Below, one piece after another: positions 44,930 to 53,381 of a stretch of 64,000 nt of DNA (position 1 is its first letter; every line of letters starts with the position of its first letter). The DNA is from JANQMY01 sp965228775 (GTDB lineage Bacteria; Pseudomonadota; Alphaproteobacteria; JANQMY01). The stretch spans positions 4,464,001-4,528,000 of the forward strand of contig OZ245840.1 in assembly GCA_965228775.1 (NCBI GenBank), in the 5' to 3' direction. Below the pieces are notes generated by a model. That model was not told the origin of the DNA. It did not search any database and saw nothing but the letters and a program-made list of their open reading frames with translations. The position numbers and the translations under genes are program-made.

Positions 44930-46282
44930 ATGTCTGATACGTCCCAGAAAGCCTATCGTTCCGCGATCTTCCATGTGCTGAGAGATCCGACACGTGGATC
45001 GCCTGATCAGGCCTATGAGTATTGGGACGATGGCGGCCTGTTGGTGGAAGATGGGCTGGTAAAGGCGGTTGGCGCGTGGCCTGAGATCGAACCGCAAGTA
45101 CCCAAGGGCGTTACCGTACAACACTTCCAAAACGCTCTCATCACGCCCGGATTTGTCGACACACACATTCACTATCCGCAAATCGACGTGATCGCGTCTT
45201 ATGGCGTTCAGCTTTTGGACTGGCTCAACAATTACACCTTCCCGGCCGAACAGCGTTTTGCCGACCCGCATCATGCGGCTCAGATGTCAACATTTTTTCT
45301 CGACGAGCTTTTGAAGAACGGCACCACCTGTGCGCTCATTTTCGCCACCGTCCATAAGTCCGCGACGGAGGCTCTGTTTCGCGAAGCAGAGAAACGGCGC
45401 ATGCGTATCATTGCCGGAAAAGTGCTGATGGACCGGCACGCGCCGGAAGCTTTGAGCGATACACCGGAAAGTGGGTATGCGGACAGTGCCGATTTGATCG
45501 CAAGCTGGCATGGGAAAGACCGGCTTTCTTATGCAGTCACGCCTCGCTTTGCGGTTACGTCGTCGCCGGAGCAATTGAACCTGGCCGGACGGTTGCTGAA
45601 AGAACACCCAGATGTCTACATGCAGACGCATATGTCGGAAAACCAGGAGGAAATCGAACAGGTCCGGGAATTGTTTCCCACCGCGAAGAATTACCTGTCG
45701 GTTTATGACGATGCGGGCTTGCTGGGAAGCCGCTCGGTGTTTGCGCACTGTATCCATCTTGATGAGGATGAGTTTAAAGGGTTGTCGCGCGCGGATGCGG
45801 GGATCGCCTTTTGCCCCACGTCAAATCTTTTCCTTGGAAGCGGATTGTTCGATCTACAGCGGGCCAATGCCCACAACATAAATGTAGGGTTGGGAACAGA
45901 CATTGGCGGCGGCACAAGCTTCTCCATGTTCCAGACAATGAATGAAGCCTATAAGGTCTGCCAGCTGCGCGGCGGGCCTCTCGATCCGATCCAATCTTTC
46001 TATTTGGCAACGCTTGGCGGTGCCAAAACCCTCAAACTAGATGATCGCATTGGCAATCTGGAGCCAGGTAAGGAAGCGGATTTCCTGGTGTTGGACCTCG
46101 CCGCCACGCCTTTGTTTGCGCGCCGCTATGCGCTTGCCACGTCAGTGCGAGAAAAACTCTTTGTCATGAATATATTGGGGGACGACCGCATTATCGGCAA
46201 AACGTATGTGTTGGGCGACCCTGCTTACGAAAAAACAAAAATGTCAGTGCCGGTAGCATCCACGGCGTCACCACAGTCCTAA
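44930..46282 (+). CDS. guaD: Guanine deaminase
   Basis: A 450-residue amidohydrolase. VDTHIHYPQIDVIASYG gives the first zinc His pair and is typical of guanine deaminase. MQTHMSENQEE, VFAHCIHLDEDEF and GLGTDIGGGTSFSMF provide the other ligands. It converts guanine to xanthine, the substrate of XdhAB. The ATG at 44930 is taken, preceded by GGGGAT; an adjacent GTG at 44927 is in frame. It lies 14 bases after allA and 13 before add. Confidence 0.96.
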   Translation: MSDTSQKAYRSAIFHVLRDPTRGSPDQAYEYWDDGGLLVEDGLVKAVGAWPEIEPQVPKGVTVQHFQNALITPGFVDTHIHYPQIDVIASYGVQLLDWLNNYTFPAEQRFADPHHAAQMSTFFLDELLKNGTTCALIFATVHKSATEALFREAEKRRMRIIAGKVLMDRHAPEALSDTPESGYADSADLIASWHGKDRLSYAVTPRFAVTSSPEQLNLAGRLLKEHPDVYMQTHMSENQEEIEQVRELFPTAKNYLSVYDDAGLLGSRSVFAHCIHLDEDEFKGLSRADAGIAFCPTSNLFLGSGLFDLQRANAHNINVGLGTDIGGGTSFSMFQTMNEAYKVCQLRGGPLDPIQSFYLATLGGAKTLKLDDRIGNLEPGKEADFLVLDLAATPLFARRYALATSVREKLFVMNILGDDRIIGKTYVLGDPAYEKTKMSVPVASTASPQS

Positions 46283-46295
46283 GATCAGAATCTCT

Positions 46296-47306
46296 ATGAA
46301 CAAAAACCAAAAGAAACGGCCGCTGCCTCTTGTGGAGCTTCATTGTCATATCGAAGCGACCGTTCAGCCCGAGCTGGCGCGAAAGCTGGCCAATCGCCAC
46401 AATATCGATCTATCTCATATATTTGACGAGAACGGAAAGTACCGCACGTCGGACTTTACGGAGTTTGTGAACTCCTACGACGACATGGCGCAATCTATCC
46501 GCACGGCGCAGGACTATTTCGATCTGACCTATGATTACTACTCGAAAGCGGCGAAAGACGGGCTTTGCTATGGAGAAGTGTTCTTTTCGCCCTCTCATCC
46601 AGAGCCTTTCGGCCTGACGTATGAAGCCTATGTTGAAACCCTCAGCGCCGCCGCCGATAAGCTCGAAGAGGATTTCGGTGTCATTGTCCGCTATATCCTG
46701 ACCTGTGTGCGCCATGATGGCGTGGAACACGCGGAAGCGACGGCCCGGTTTGCCGAAAAACATCCGCACCCGAAAGTGGTGGGGTTTGGCATGGCGGGGC
46801 ACGAGACCCATGGGCACCCGGATGATTACAAGAAGGCCTTTGAAATAGCGGCGGGCGCCGGCCTGCACCTGACCTGCCACGCGGGCGAGCTTGCGGGCCC
46901 CGAAAGCGTGCGGGCGGCTCTTGCGGCATATCCACTTGAACGGATCGGCCATGGGGTCCGGTCCCGCGAAGATCCGAATTTGGTGAAAGAACTTGCGGAC
47001 CGCGCAATCCCGCTGGAGCTATGTCCAAGCTCTAACGTGGTGTTGGACGTCGTGCCGTCTTTAGAAGAACACCCAGTCCGGGAATATTTCGACCAAGGGC
47101 TCAAGGTAACGTTGAACACGGACGACCCGGCCTTCTTCGATACGGATATTCGCAGGGAATATGAGAAGGTCGCCGCCGCCCACGGATTTTCCGACCGCGA
47201 TTTGTTAACAATCAGCGGAAATGCTGTTGACGCTGCGTTTTGTGACGATTTGACGAAACAACGTCTGCGCCAGCATTTGAAGAAATGGGCAGAAGACTGC
47301 CTGTAA
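46296..47306 (+). CDS. add: Adenosine deaminase
   Basis: A 336-residue zinc enzyme. VELHCHIEATV carries the first His pair, CHAGELAGPESV the third His and catalytic Glu, IGHGVRSREDP the second His, and LNTDDPAFF the Asp ligands. It deaminates (deoxy)adenosine to (deoxy)inosine, which PNP then cleaves. It differs from the second deaminase at 50102 in every one of these blocks. Last gene of the uraH operon; a terminator overlaps its stop codon. A perfect TTGTTAACAA occurs inside it at 47202-47211. Confidence 0.9.
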   Translation: MNKNQKKRPLPLVELHCHIEATVQPELARKLANRHNIDLSHIFDENGKYRTSDFTEFVNSYDDMAQSIRTAQDYFDLTYDYYSKAAKDGLCYGEVFFSPSHPEPFGLTYEAYVETLSAAADKLEEDFGVIVRYILTCVRHDGVEHAEATARFAEKHPHPKVVGFGMAGHETHGHPDDYKKAFEIAAGAGLHLTCHAGELAGPESVRAALAAYPLERIGHGVRSREDPNLVKELADRAIPLELCPSSNVVLDVVPSLEEHPVREYFDQGLKVTLNTDDPAFFDTDIRREYEKVAAAHGFSDRDLLTISGNAVDAAFCDDLTKQRLRQHLKKWAEDCL

Positions 47307-47320
47307 ACCAGGCAGTTTTT
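47297..47320 (+). terminator. Rho-independent terminator overlapping the add stop codon
   Basis: CTGCCTG (47297-47303) pairs with CAGGCAG (47309-47315) around taaac, followed by five Ts. The left arm encodes the last residues of Add and the TAA stop (47304-47306) lies in the loop. It separates the urate operon from the receptor operon. Confidence 0.85.
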
Positions 47321-47657
47321 GTTGCAAAATAGACACAGACTAAAGTTCGTTCAGAACTGATGCAAATGTGTCATTTTCTTCCGTCAATCGCCTGTGTACT
47401 CTTAACCTTAATGCGGAAGCGTGTGATTCCTTTCGCGAATTTTCTGCCAGGTTCGGAGAGAAGTTTGACCCCGGAATAGGGCGGTAGAGCTCGGCAGACA
47501 GGGTGTTCGTTGACGATCAGTCGGTTTTGTTTCACGATAATTGTCAACAATCAAAGCGTCGAATTGTTAACACGTGGTTTGGAAATGTTTTCAGTCACGG
47601 CGCAATGGCCGGAGGCCGCCCGCAAACTAAATCTGGGATCCTTTTGGGGGTAGAGAA
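47321..47657. other. Intergenic region before the nucleoside-island TonB receptor
   Basis: 337 bases without a gene. The only clear element is the pair of TTGTYAACAA-type boxes at 47541-47573. No riboswitch or further hairpin with a U-tract is visible. Confidence 0.5.
47541..47573. promoter_or_regulatory. Tandem TTGTYAACAA-type boxes, receptor operon promoter
   Basis: TTGTCAACAA (47541-47550, flanked A...T to make ATTGTCAACAAT) and TTGTTAACAC (47564-47573) start exactly 23 bases apart, 85 bases before the receptor ATG. The first is identical to the box at 37927, and the spacing is the same as in the urate promoter, with the better box in the opposite position. Confidence 0.65.
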
Positions 47658-50003
47658 ATGACATCTACAAATTCTTTAAAGCGGAATGGTTGGAAATATT
47701 CCGTAAGCGCATTAGCGCTCACTTTGGCCGCCGGTTTTTCCGGCGAAGCCTCTGCGCAGATCGACGAAATCATCGTGACGGCGCAGAAGCGGGAACAAAA
47801 TCTTCAAGACGTTCCGTCCTCCGTTGCCGCGATCCGCGGTGACGTTCTGGACAATGTAACGGCTGCCGGTGCCGACATTCGGTTCCTGCGGGCACGCATT
47901 CCAAGTTTGAACGTAGAATCCTCTTTTGGCCGTACTTTCCCGCGTTTCTACATTCGTGGTCTCGGGAACACGGACTTTGATTTGAACGCATCGCAGCCCG
48001 TATCGCTGGTGTACGATGGGATCGTTCTTGAAAACCCGATCCTTAAAGGCTTCCCGGTTTTCGACGTAGACCGGATCGAGGTGCTGCGTGGTCCTCAGGG
48101 CACGCTCTTTGGACGGAACACACCGGCCGGTACGGTGAAGTTCGAAAGCGTTAAGCCAAGCCATGAGTTTGACGGCTATGCCAGCCTTGCCGGTGGCCGC
48201 TTCAGCTTCATCGATTTTGAAGGTGCCGTTGGCGGCTCGCTTGTGGAAGATGTGTTGGCGGCCCGTGTGTCGATCCAATATCAGCGCCAAAGCGACTATG
48301 TAGACAATACCTTCGCAGGTGGCGATGAAAGCGGTTTTGAAGGGTTCGATGAATTCGCCGGACGCCTGCAACTGCTCTATACGCCCAACGATAACCTAAG
48401 CGCATTGATTAATGTGCATGGCCGTCGTTTGGAGGGTACGGCGCGATTGTTCCGTGCCAACATTATCGAGCCAGGCGGTGGGTTCAGCAGCAATTTTGAC
48501 CAATTCTCTGTGTCGCAAGACGGGACCAACTTCCAGGACGTTCAGAATATCGGCGCGAGCGCGACCGTCGACTATGATTTTGGCACGCATACTTTGACCA
48601 CGATTGTTGGGTACGAAGGCGCGGAAATTGCCACTCAAGGAGACATTGACGGTGGCTTCGGAGCGAACATCAGCGGCCTCAACGCTGATGCTTCGACGTT
48701 TGGTCCGGGTTTCATCCCGTTCGATGCGCAAACTCAAGATGACATACCGCAACTTGATCAGATTACGGCGGAAGTCCGCATCGCAAGCAATGAATTGGGA
48801 CGCATTGATTATCAGTTGGGCGCCTTTTTCTTCTATGAAGAACTGAATATTCAGTCGTTCAACTTCGAAGAGACGGCCTTCCCTGGCGTTTCGTTGGCGC
48901 CGGGTGCGTCTTTTAATGATGGCATCGCGTTACAGGAGCAAGACGCGAACACCTTTGCGTTCTTTGGCGCGTTGGATATCGATGTCACCGACGATTTGAA
49001 ATTCAACGGTGGTGTGCGTTGGTCTCGTGACAGTAAAGACTTTAGTGCGGAACGGCCTCTTGCGCCGTTGAGCTTTGACGGACAGCCTGTCACTGCGGTT
49101 CCGATTACTGCCTCGACAGATGCGAGTGTTGTGACCTGGGATGCCTCACTGACATATACGGTCAATGACGACGTCAATGTGTATGCACGTGCCGCTCGTG
49201 GCTTCCGTGCACCGAGTATCCAGGGCCGCATCCTGTTTGCATTTGGAGATGGCACTACCGGGATTGACGATGCTACCAATGGGGTGTCGGTTGCGGACAC
49301 CGAAACCATCTTGTCATTTGAGGGTGGTATTAAGAGCACGTTGTTCGGTGGTTTAGCGCGCTTGAATCTGTCAGGTTACTACTTTGAACTCGATGACGCC
49401 CAGCTGACTGCTGTTGGCGGTGCAACGAACATCAACACTCTTCTGAATGCTGATGAAGTAGAAGGGTACGGGTTTGAGCTTGATGGTGAGGTCAATCCGT
49501 TCGAGAACTTGTTCATTACATTCGGTACGAGCTACAACTTCACTGAAATCAATGACAACGATCTGACCACGGTTTCAAGTGCAGCCGCGGTAAATCTCCT
49601 GGATCCAGTTGTTGGTGACACGGGCGGTCCATTCCCGGTTGATGTCGTTAACATCAACGGCAATCGGTTGCCGCAAGCTCCGCGCTGGATTGCGAACTGG
49701 ACAGCACGCTACAGCATGCCGGTGCCGAACCTGAGTGGTGAATTCTTTGTCTTCACCGATTGGGCTTACCGTAGCCGGGTCAACTTCTTCCTCTCCGACT
49801 CACAGGAGTTCCGTGGTGATGCGTTGTTGGAAGGCGGCGTTCGGGTTGGTTACATCAATGAAGACAGCGGATACGAGATCGCTGCCTTTGGCCGCAATAT
49901 CACCAATGATATTGAGCTGGTCGGCGGTATCGACTTCAACAACCTGACGGGCTTCATTAACGAGCCACGTGTTTGGGGTGTTGAGGGTATCCTCCGCTTC
50001 TAA
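47658..50003 (+). CDS. TonB-dependent receptor, probable nucleoside/purine importer
   Basis: A 781-residue outer-membrane receptor. The signal peptide ends near residue 33 (FSGEASAQ) and the TonB box follows as IDEIIVTAQKREQNLQDVP. The plug has FYIRGLGNTDFD and DRIEVLRGPQGTLFGRNTPAG, the pattern of the sphingomonad/Caulobacter-type receptors for organic nutrients rather than the siderophore subfamily. The barrel ends GVEGILRF with terminal Phe. No Fur box is present. Its position between add and adenine deaminase, with the same operator pair as the urate operon, points to nucleosides, nucleotides or purine bases as ligand. This is inference. Confidence 0.92.
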   Translation: MTSTNSLKRNGWKYSVSALALTLAAGFSGEASAQIDEIIVTAQKREQNLQDVPSSVAAIRGDVLDNVTAAGADIRFLRARIPSLNVESSFGRTFPRFYIRGLGNTDFDLNASQPVSLVYDGIVLENPILKGFPVFDVDRIEVLRGPQGTLFGRNTPAGTVKFESVKPSHEFDGYASLAGGRFSFIDFEGAVGGSLVEDVLAARVSIQYQRQSDYVDNTFAGGDESGFEGFDEFAGRLQLLYTPNDNLSALINVHGRRLEGTARLFRANIIEPGGGFSSNFDQFSVSQDGTNFQDVQNIGASATVDYDFGTHTLTTIVGYEGAEIATQGDIDGGFGANISGLNADASTFGPGFIPFDAQTQDDIPQLDQITAEVRIASNELGRIDYQLGAFFFYEELNIQSFNFEETAFPGVSLAPGASFNDGIALQEQDANTFAFFGALDIDVTDDLKFNGGVRWSRDSKDFSAERPLAPLSFDGQPVTAVPITASTDASVVTWDASLTYTVNDDVNVYARAARGFRAPSIQGRILFAFGDGTTGIDDATNGVSVADTETILSFEGGIKSTLFGGLARLNLSGYYFELDDAQLTAVGGATNINTLLNADEVEGYGFELDGEVNPFENLFITFGTSYNFTEINDNDLTTVSSAAAVNLLDPVVGDTGGPFPVDVVNINGNRLPQAPRWIANWTARYSMPVPNLSGEFFVFTDWAYRSRVNFFLSDSQEFRGDALLEGGVRVGYINEDSGYEIAAFGRNITNDIELVGGIDFNNLTGFINEPRVWGVEGILRF

Positions 50004-50045
50004 GGATATCGGCCGGGCTGAACAATGGCCCGACTGGAAAAAGTG

Positions 50046-50076
50046 GGGCTCGGCGGGTGATCGCCGGGCCCTTTTT
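50046..50076 (+). terminator. Rho-independent terminator inside the receptor operon
   Basis: GGGCTCGGCG (50046-50055) and CGCCGGGCCC (50062-50071) form a 10-bp stem with one G-T pair and a six-base loop, followed by TTTTT. It lies between the receptor stop and the adenine-deaminase-type gene, so downstream genes are probably expressed less than the receptor or from a local promoter. Confidence 0.85.
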
Positions 50077-50101
50077 GTAACAGCGACTGAAAGGGAAATG
50101 T

Positions 50102-51112
50102 ATGCCTGAGCTGCTCTCGTTCATTCAAGGTCTTCCGAAGGCGGAACTTCATCTCCATTTGGAAGGCAGCCTTGAACCGGCTCAGATGTTTGAATTCGCG
50201 CAGCGGAACCGTGTGAACATTCCCTTCAAATCCGTGGAGGAAGTGCAGGCAGCCTATCAGTTCAGCAATCTTCAGGATTTTCTGGACATCTATTATCAGG
50301 GGGCGAATGTTCTTCTGACGGAACAAGACTTTTACGACATGACCGATGCCTACCTGTCTAAGGTAGCGACCGAAGGTGTCCGTCATGTGGAAGTCTTTTT
50401 CGATCCGCAGACCCATACGGATCGCGGGGTTCCGTTCCAAGTGGTGATCGATGGCATCTCACGGGCCCTTGCCGATGGGGGCAAAAAATACGGCATTTCC
50501 AGTGGACTAATCCTCTGCTTCTTGCGCCATTTGAGTGAAGACGCTGCCTTTGATGTGTTTCGGCAGGCGGAGCCGTTTCTCGACCGTGTCATCGGCGTTG
50601 GACTTGATTCCTCGGAACTGGGACACCCGCCTTCGAAATTCGAGAAAGTGTTTGCGGCGGCGAAGAGCAACGGTTTGAAGCTTGTGGCACATGCGGGCGA
50701 AGAGGGGCCGCCTGACTATGTGCACGAGGCGCTCGATCTTCTTAAGATTGACCGGCTCGACCATGGCAACCGCGCACTTGAGGATGTGAGGCTTGTTGAA
50801 CGGCTTGCCAATGAAAAGATGACGATGACAGTGTGCCCTTTGTCTAATTTGAAACTGTGCGTTGTTGATCAGCTTACAGATCACCCGATAAAGCGCATGC
50901 TTGACCTTGGGCTGCGTGCAACCGTGAACTCCGATGATCCAGCTTACTTCGGTGGCTATATGACTCAGAACTTTTGGGCCATAGCCGAAGCACTCGACCT
51001 TACAAAGGAAGACTTGGTAACGCTTGCTAAGAACAGTTTTCTCGGTTCGTTCTTGGCACCGGCGGATCAGCAGAGATATCTTCAAGAAATCGATGCATAT
51101 CTGGCAGCATAG
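50102..51112 (+). CDS. Adenine deaminase (ADA-superfamily type, often annotated adenosine deaminase)
   Basis: A 336-residue zinc enzyme. GLPKAELHLHLEGSLEPAQMF, here seen as LPKAELHLHLEGSLEP, then FFDPQTHTDRGVP, GVGLDSSELGHPPSKF, AHAGEEGPPDYV and NSDDPAYFGGY together are the pattern I associate with Aah1/PA0148-type adenine deaminases rather than adenosine deaminases. It would turn adenine into hypoxanthine for XdhAB. This fits the island, where Amn and the LOG protein release adenine from AMP. Assignment is from remembered family patterns; adenosine as substrate is not excluded. Confidence 0.82.
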   Translation: MPELLSFIQGLPKAELHLHLEGSLEPAQMFEFAQRNRVNIPFKSVEEVQAAYQFSNLQDFLDIYYQGANVLLTEQDFYDMTDAYLSKVATEGVRHVEVFFDPQTHTDRGVPFQVVIDGISRALADGGKKYGISSGLILCFLRHLSEDAAFDVFRQAEPFLDRVIGVGLDSSELGHPPSKFEKVFAAAKSNGLKLVAHAGEEGPPDYVHEALDLLKIDRLDHGNRALEDVRLVERLANEKMTMTVCPLSNLKLCVVDQLTDHPIKRMLDLGLRATVNSDDPAYFGGYMTQNFWAIAEALDLTKEDLVTLAKNSFLGSFLAPADQQRYLQEIDAYLAA

Positions 51113-51199
51113 CCCCTGGCATGTTGAGCCCATTTGGCTTAATTCTGTGGTAGTTTGTCTCTAGAACCTATCATCATCACCAGTCCATAAAGGAACATC

Positions 51200-51778
51200 A
51201 TGCGCATTTGCGTGTTTTGCGGGTCCAGTCCGGGCGTAACGGACGTCTACCGGCAGGCAGCGGCAGATTTTGGCCGTTTGCTGGCCGACAATAAGATTGG
51301 CTTGGTCTATGGCGGCGGCGCCGTGGGTCTCATGGGGGCTGTGGCCAACGCCGCCGTAGATGCGGGTGGCGCGGTCACAGGCATTATTCCGAAAAAGCTT
51401 GCGGATGCGGAAATTGCTAATGAGAAAGTGACAGACCTGCATGTGGTGTCATCTATGCACGACCGCAAAGCGATGATGGCCGACATGTCCGACGCCTTCG
51501 TAGCTCTTCCCGGCGGCATTGGGACGTTTGAAGAGTTGTTTGAGGCGTGGACTTGGTCCCAGCTGGGATACCATCAAAAGCCGTGCGCGATTCTTAACGT
51601 AGACGGCTTCTTCGATCAGCTGATCGGTTTCCTCGACCATGTGGTGGACCAGGGTTTTTTGAAACCGAAGCACCGCGGCATGCTGATTTATTCCACAGAC
51701 CAAATGGATCTTTTGAAAAAGCTGCGCGCATACAAAGCGCCCGACACGGACAAATGGATCGAGCGAGACGAACTCTAA
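51200..51778 (+). CDS. LOG-family nucleotide 5'-monophosphate phosphoribohydrolase
   Basis: A 192-residue TIGR00730 protein. It starts MRICVFCGSSPGV, has VYGGGAVGLMGAVANA and the catalytic LPGGIGTFEELFE (PGGxGTxxE) near 100. LOG proteins hydrolyse the N-glycosidic bond of nucleoside monophosphates (AMP or cytokinin ribotides), giving base and ribose 5-phosphate. In this operon, with adenine deaminase upstream, AMP is the likely natural substrate; cytokinin activation is possible but not indicated. It ends in a strong bidirectional terminator. Confidence 0.88.
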   Translation: MRICVFCGSSPGVTDVYRQAAADFGRLLADNKIGLVYGGGAVGLMGAVANAAVDAGGAVTGIIPKKLADAEIANEKVTDLHVVSSMHDRKAMMADMSDAFVALPGGIGTFEELFEAWTWSQLGYHQKPCAILNVDGFFDQLIGFLDHVVDQGFLKPKHRGMLIYSTDQMDLLKKLRAYKAPDTDKWIERDEL

Positions 51779-51825
51779 AAACCGTTTTGAGTTTGCAACA
51801 AATCAAAACGGTTTAGGTCTTTTTT
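51779..51825. terminator. Bidirectional terminator between convergent operons
   Basis: AAACCGTTTTGA (51779-51790) and TCAAAACGGTTT (51803-51814) form a perfect 12-bp stem. On the plus strand AGGTC and six Ts follow; on the minus strand the stem ends in a run of five Ts. It serves the LOG gene and the amn operon, which meet here. Confidence 0.85.
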
Positions 51826-51883
51826 CGCGTTTCCGGACGGCGAACCGCCAATATCGGACTCTGGCACTTCGCCTGGAAACGCT

Positions 51884-53362
51884 CTAACGGAACGCAGGCT
51901 CGGCAAAGCTGCGCAACTTGCGGGAATGCAATGTTCCGGCGGAAGCCTCTTGCCGAAGAAGCTCTAGAGCGCGCAAGCCAATCTCTAGGTGCTGACTGAC
52001 ACTTTCCTCATAGAACGCATCAGCCATGCCCGGCAGTTTGATTTCGCCGTGAAGTGGGCGGTCGGAGACACACAGCAAAGTACCGTAAGGAACGCGGAAA
52101 CGGTATCCGTTGGCCGCAATGGTGGCGGACTCCATATCGATGGCAATGGCGCGCGATTGGTCGAACCGCAGGGCCAGTTCGTCATAGCGCAACTCCCAGT
52201 TCCGGTCGTCGGTGGTCACGACGGTTCCCGTACGGAGGCGGTTTTTCAACACCGATCCACTCAATTCCGTCACTTCACCCACCGCTTTGGCTAAGGCCAG
52301 TTGAACTTCGGCGATCGTTGGCAATGGAATTTCAGCAGGTAAGACTTGGTCCAGCACATGGTCATCACGCAAATAAGCATGTGCCAACACATAGTCGCCC
52401 AAGCGCTGGCTGCTGCGCAGGCCACCGCAATGACCAACCATGAGCCACACATGAGGCCGCAAAACAGCGATATGATCTGTGATCGTCTTGGCGTTCGATG
52501 GGCCCACCCCGATATTCACCATGGTGATGCCTGTACGCCCTTCGCGCACCAGATGGTAGGCGGGCATCTGAGGCATTTTTGCAAGCGGTGCTCCGGTGGG
52601 ATCGCAGCCCTTTTCTGTCACGCGGTTTCCCGGTTCCACAAAGCGCGCATAGCGGCCTGCTTCGATTTCCTTTTTGCTGAATTGAACGAACTCGTCCACA
52701 TACCGTTGATAGTTTGTAAACAGAACAAATCTTTGGAAGTGAGCTGGATCCGTTGCCGTATAGTGCCGCAAGCGGTGGAGTGAATAGTCGACGCGCTCCG
52801 CGGAGAAAAGGGATAGGGGGCCAGGGCCTTCCCGCCGTGTATAGGCGTGCCCATCGACCTGGTCATCATTTGTCTGTGCGAGGTCAGGGAGAAAGAAGTA
52901 TTGTTGAAGCTGCTGGCGTTGTTCGCGTGTCAGCTGAGCTTCCGCACGCTCCAGTGCAAATGACAGCGGAATGGGCGTATGGCTTTTACCGACGAACAAT
53001 GCCGCTTTGTGATTTTCAACAAGCAATCCCATCTGCTCCAAAAGGTAATCCCGGTACAGATGAGGTGACGAAATCGTCGTCCCATAGACGCCCGGCGAAG
53101 AAACTTTCCCGAAGGCCAGGCCACCGGACAATGGTGCCGAGCCAGGTTCTATATGGGCGCACAGATAGGGATAGACCGCCATTTCGCGGCCGATGTTCAA
53201 TTCATTGGCGGCGTAAAGCTCGAAATCATCTTTGATCGATTTGAGGCCCGCATCATAGATCTCCGTGAGACGGTCGAGAGCGGCCTCGGCGCTTTCGCAA
53301 GCGGTAAGGTCTCGCGCCGGAATGTCTTTTAGTTCGATGTCTGAGAATACTTTCTTGTCCAA
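51884..53362 (-). CDS. amn: AMP nucleosidase
   Basis: A 492-residue Amn-type enzyme with the N-terminal regulatory domain (to about 180) and C-terminal phosphorylase-fold domain. In the latter VNIGVGPSNAKTITDHIAVLRPHVW, here IGVGPSNAKTITDHIA, is followed by VGHCGGLR and IDMESATIAANGYRF, which binds the ribose. It cleaves AMP to adenine and ribose 5-phosphate. The start is TTG at 53362 with GAAAGGG about seven bases upstream. Last gene of deoB-deoC-ALDH-amn, 19 bases after the ALDH stop. Confidence 0.93.
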   Translation of the reverse strand: MDKKVFSDIELKDIPARDLTACESAEAALDRLTEIYDAGLKSIKDDFELYAANELNIGREMAVYPYLCAHIEPGSAPLSGGLAFGKVSSPGVYGTTISSPHLYRDYLLEQMGLLVENHKAALFVGKSHTPIPLSFALERAEAQLTREQRQQLQQYFFLPDLAQTNDDQVDGHAYTRREGPGPLSLFSAERVDYSLHRLRHYTATDPAHFQRFVLFTNYQRYVDEFVQFSKKEIEAGRYARFVEPGNRVTEKGCDPTGAPLAKMPQMPAYHLVREGRTGITMVNIGVGPSNAKTITDHIAVLRPHVWLMVGHCGGLRSSQRLGDYVLAHAYLRDDHVLDQVLPAEIPLPTIAEVQLALAKAVGEVTELSGSVLKNRLRTGTVVTTDDRNWELRYDELALRFDQSRAIAIDMESATIAANGYRFRVPYGTLLCVSDRPLHGEIKLPGMADAFYEESVSQHLEIGLRALELLRQEASAGTLHSRKLRSFAEPAFR

Positions 53363-53381
53363 AAAGGAACCCTTTCACGTT

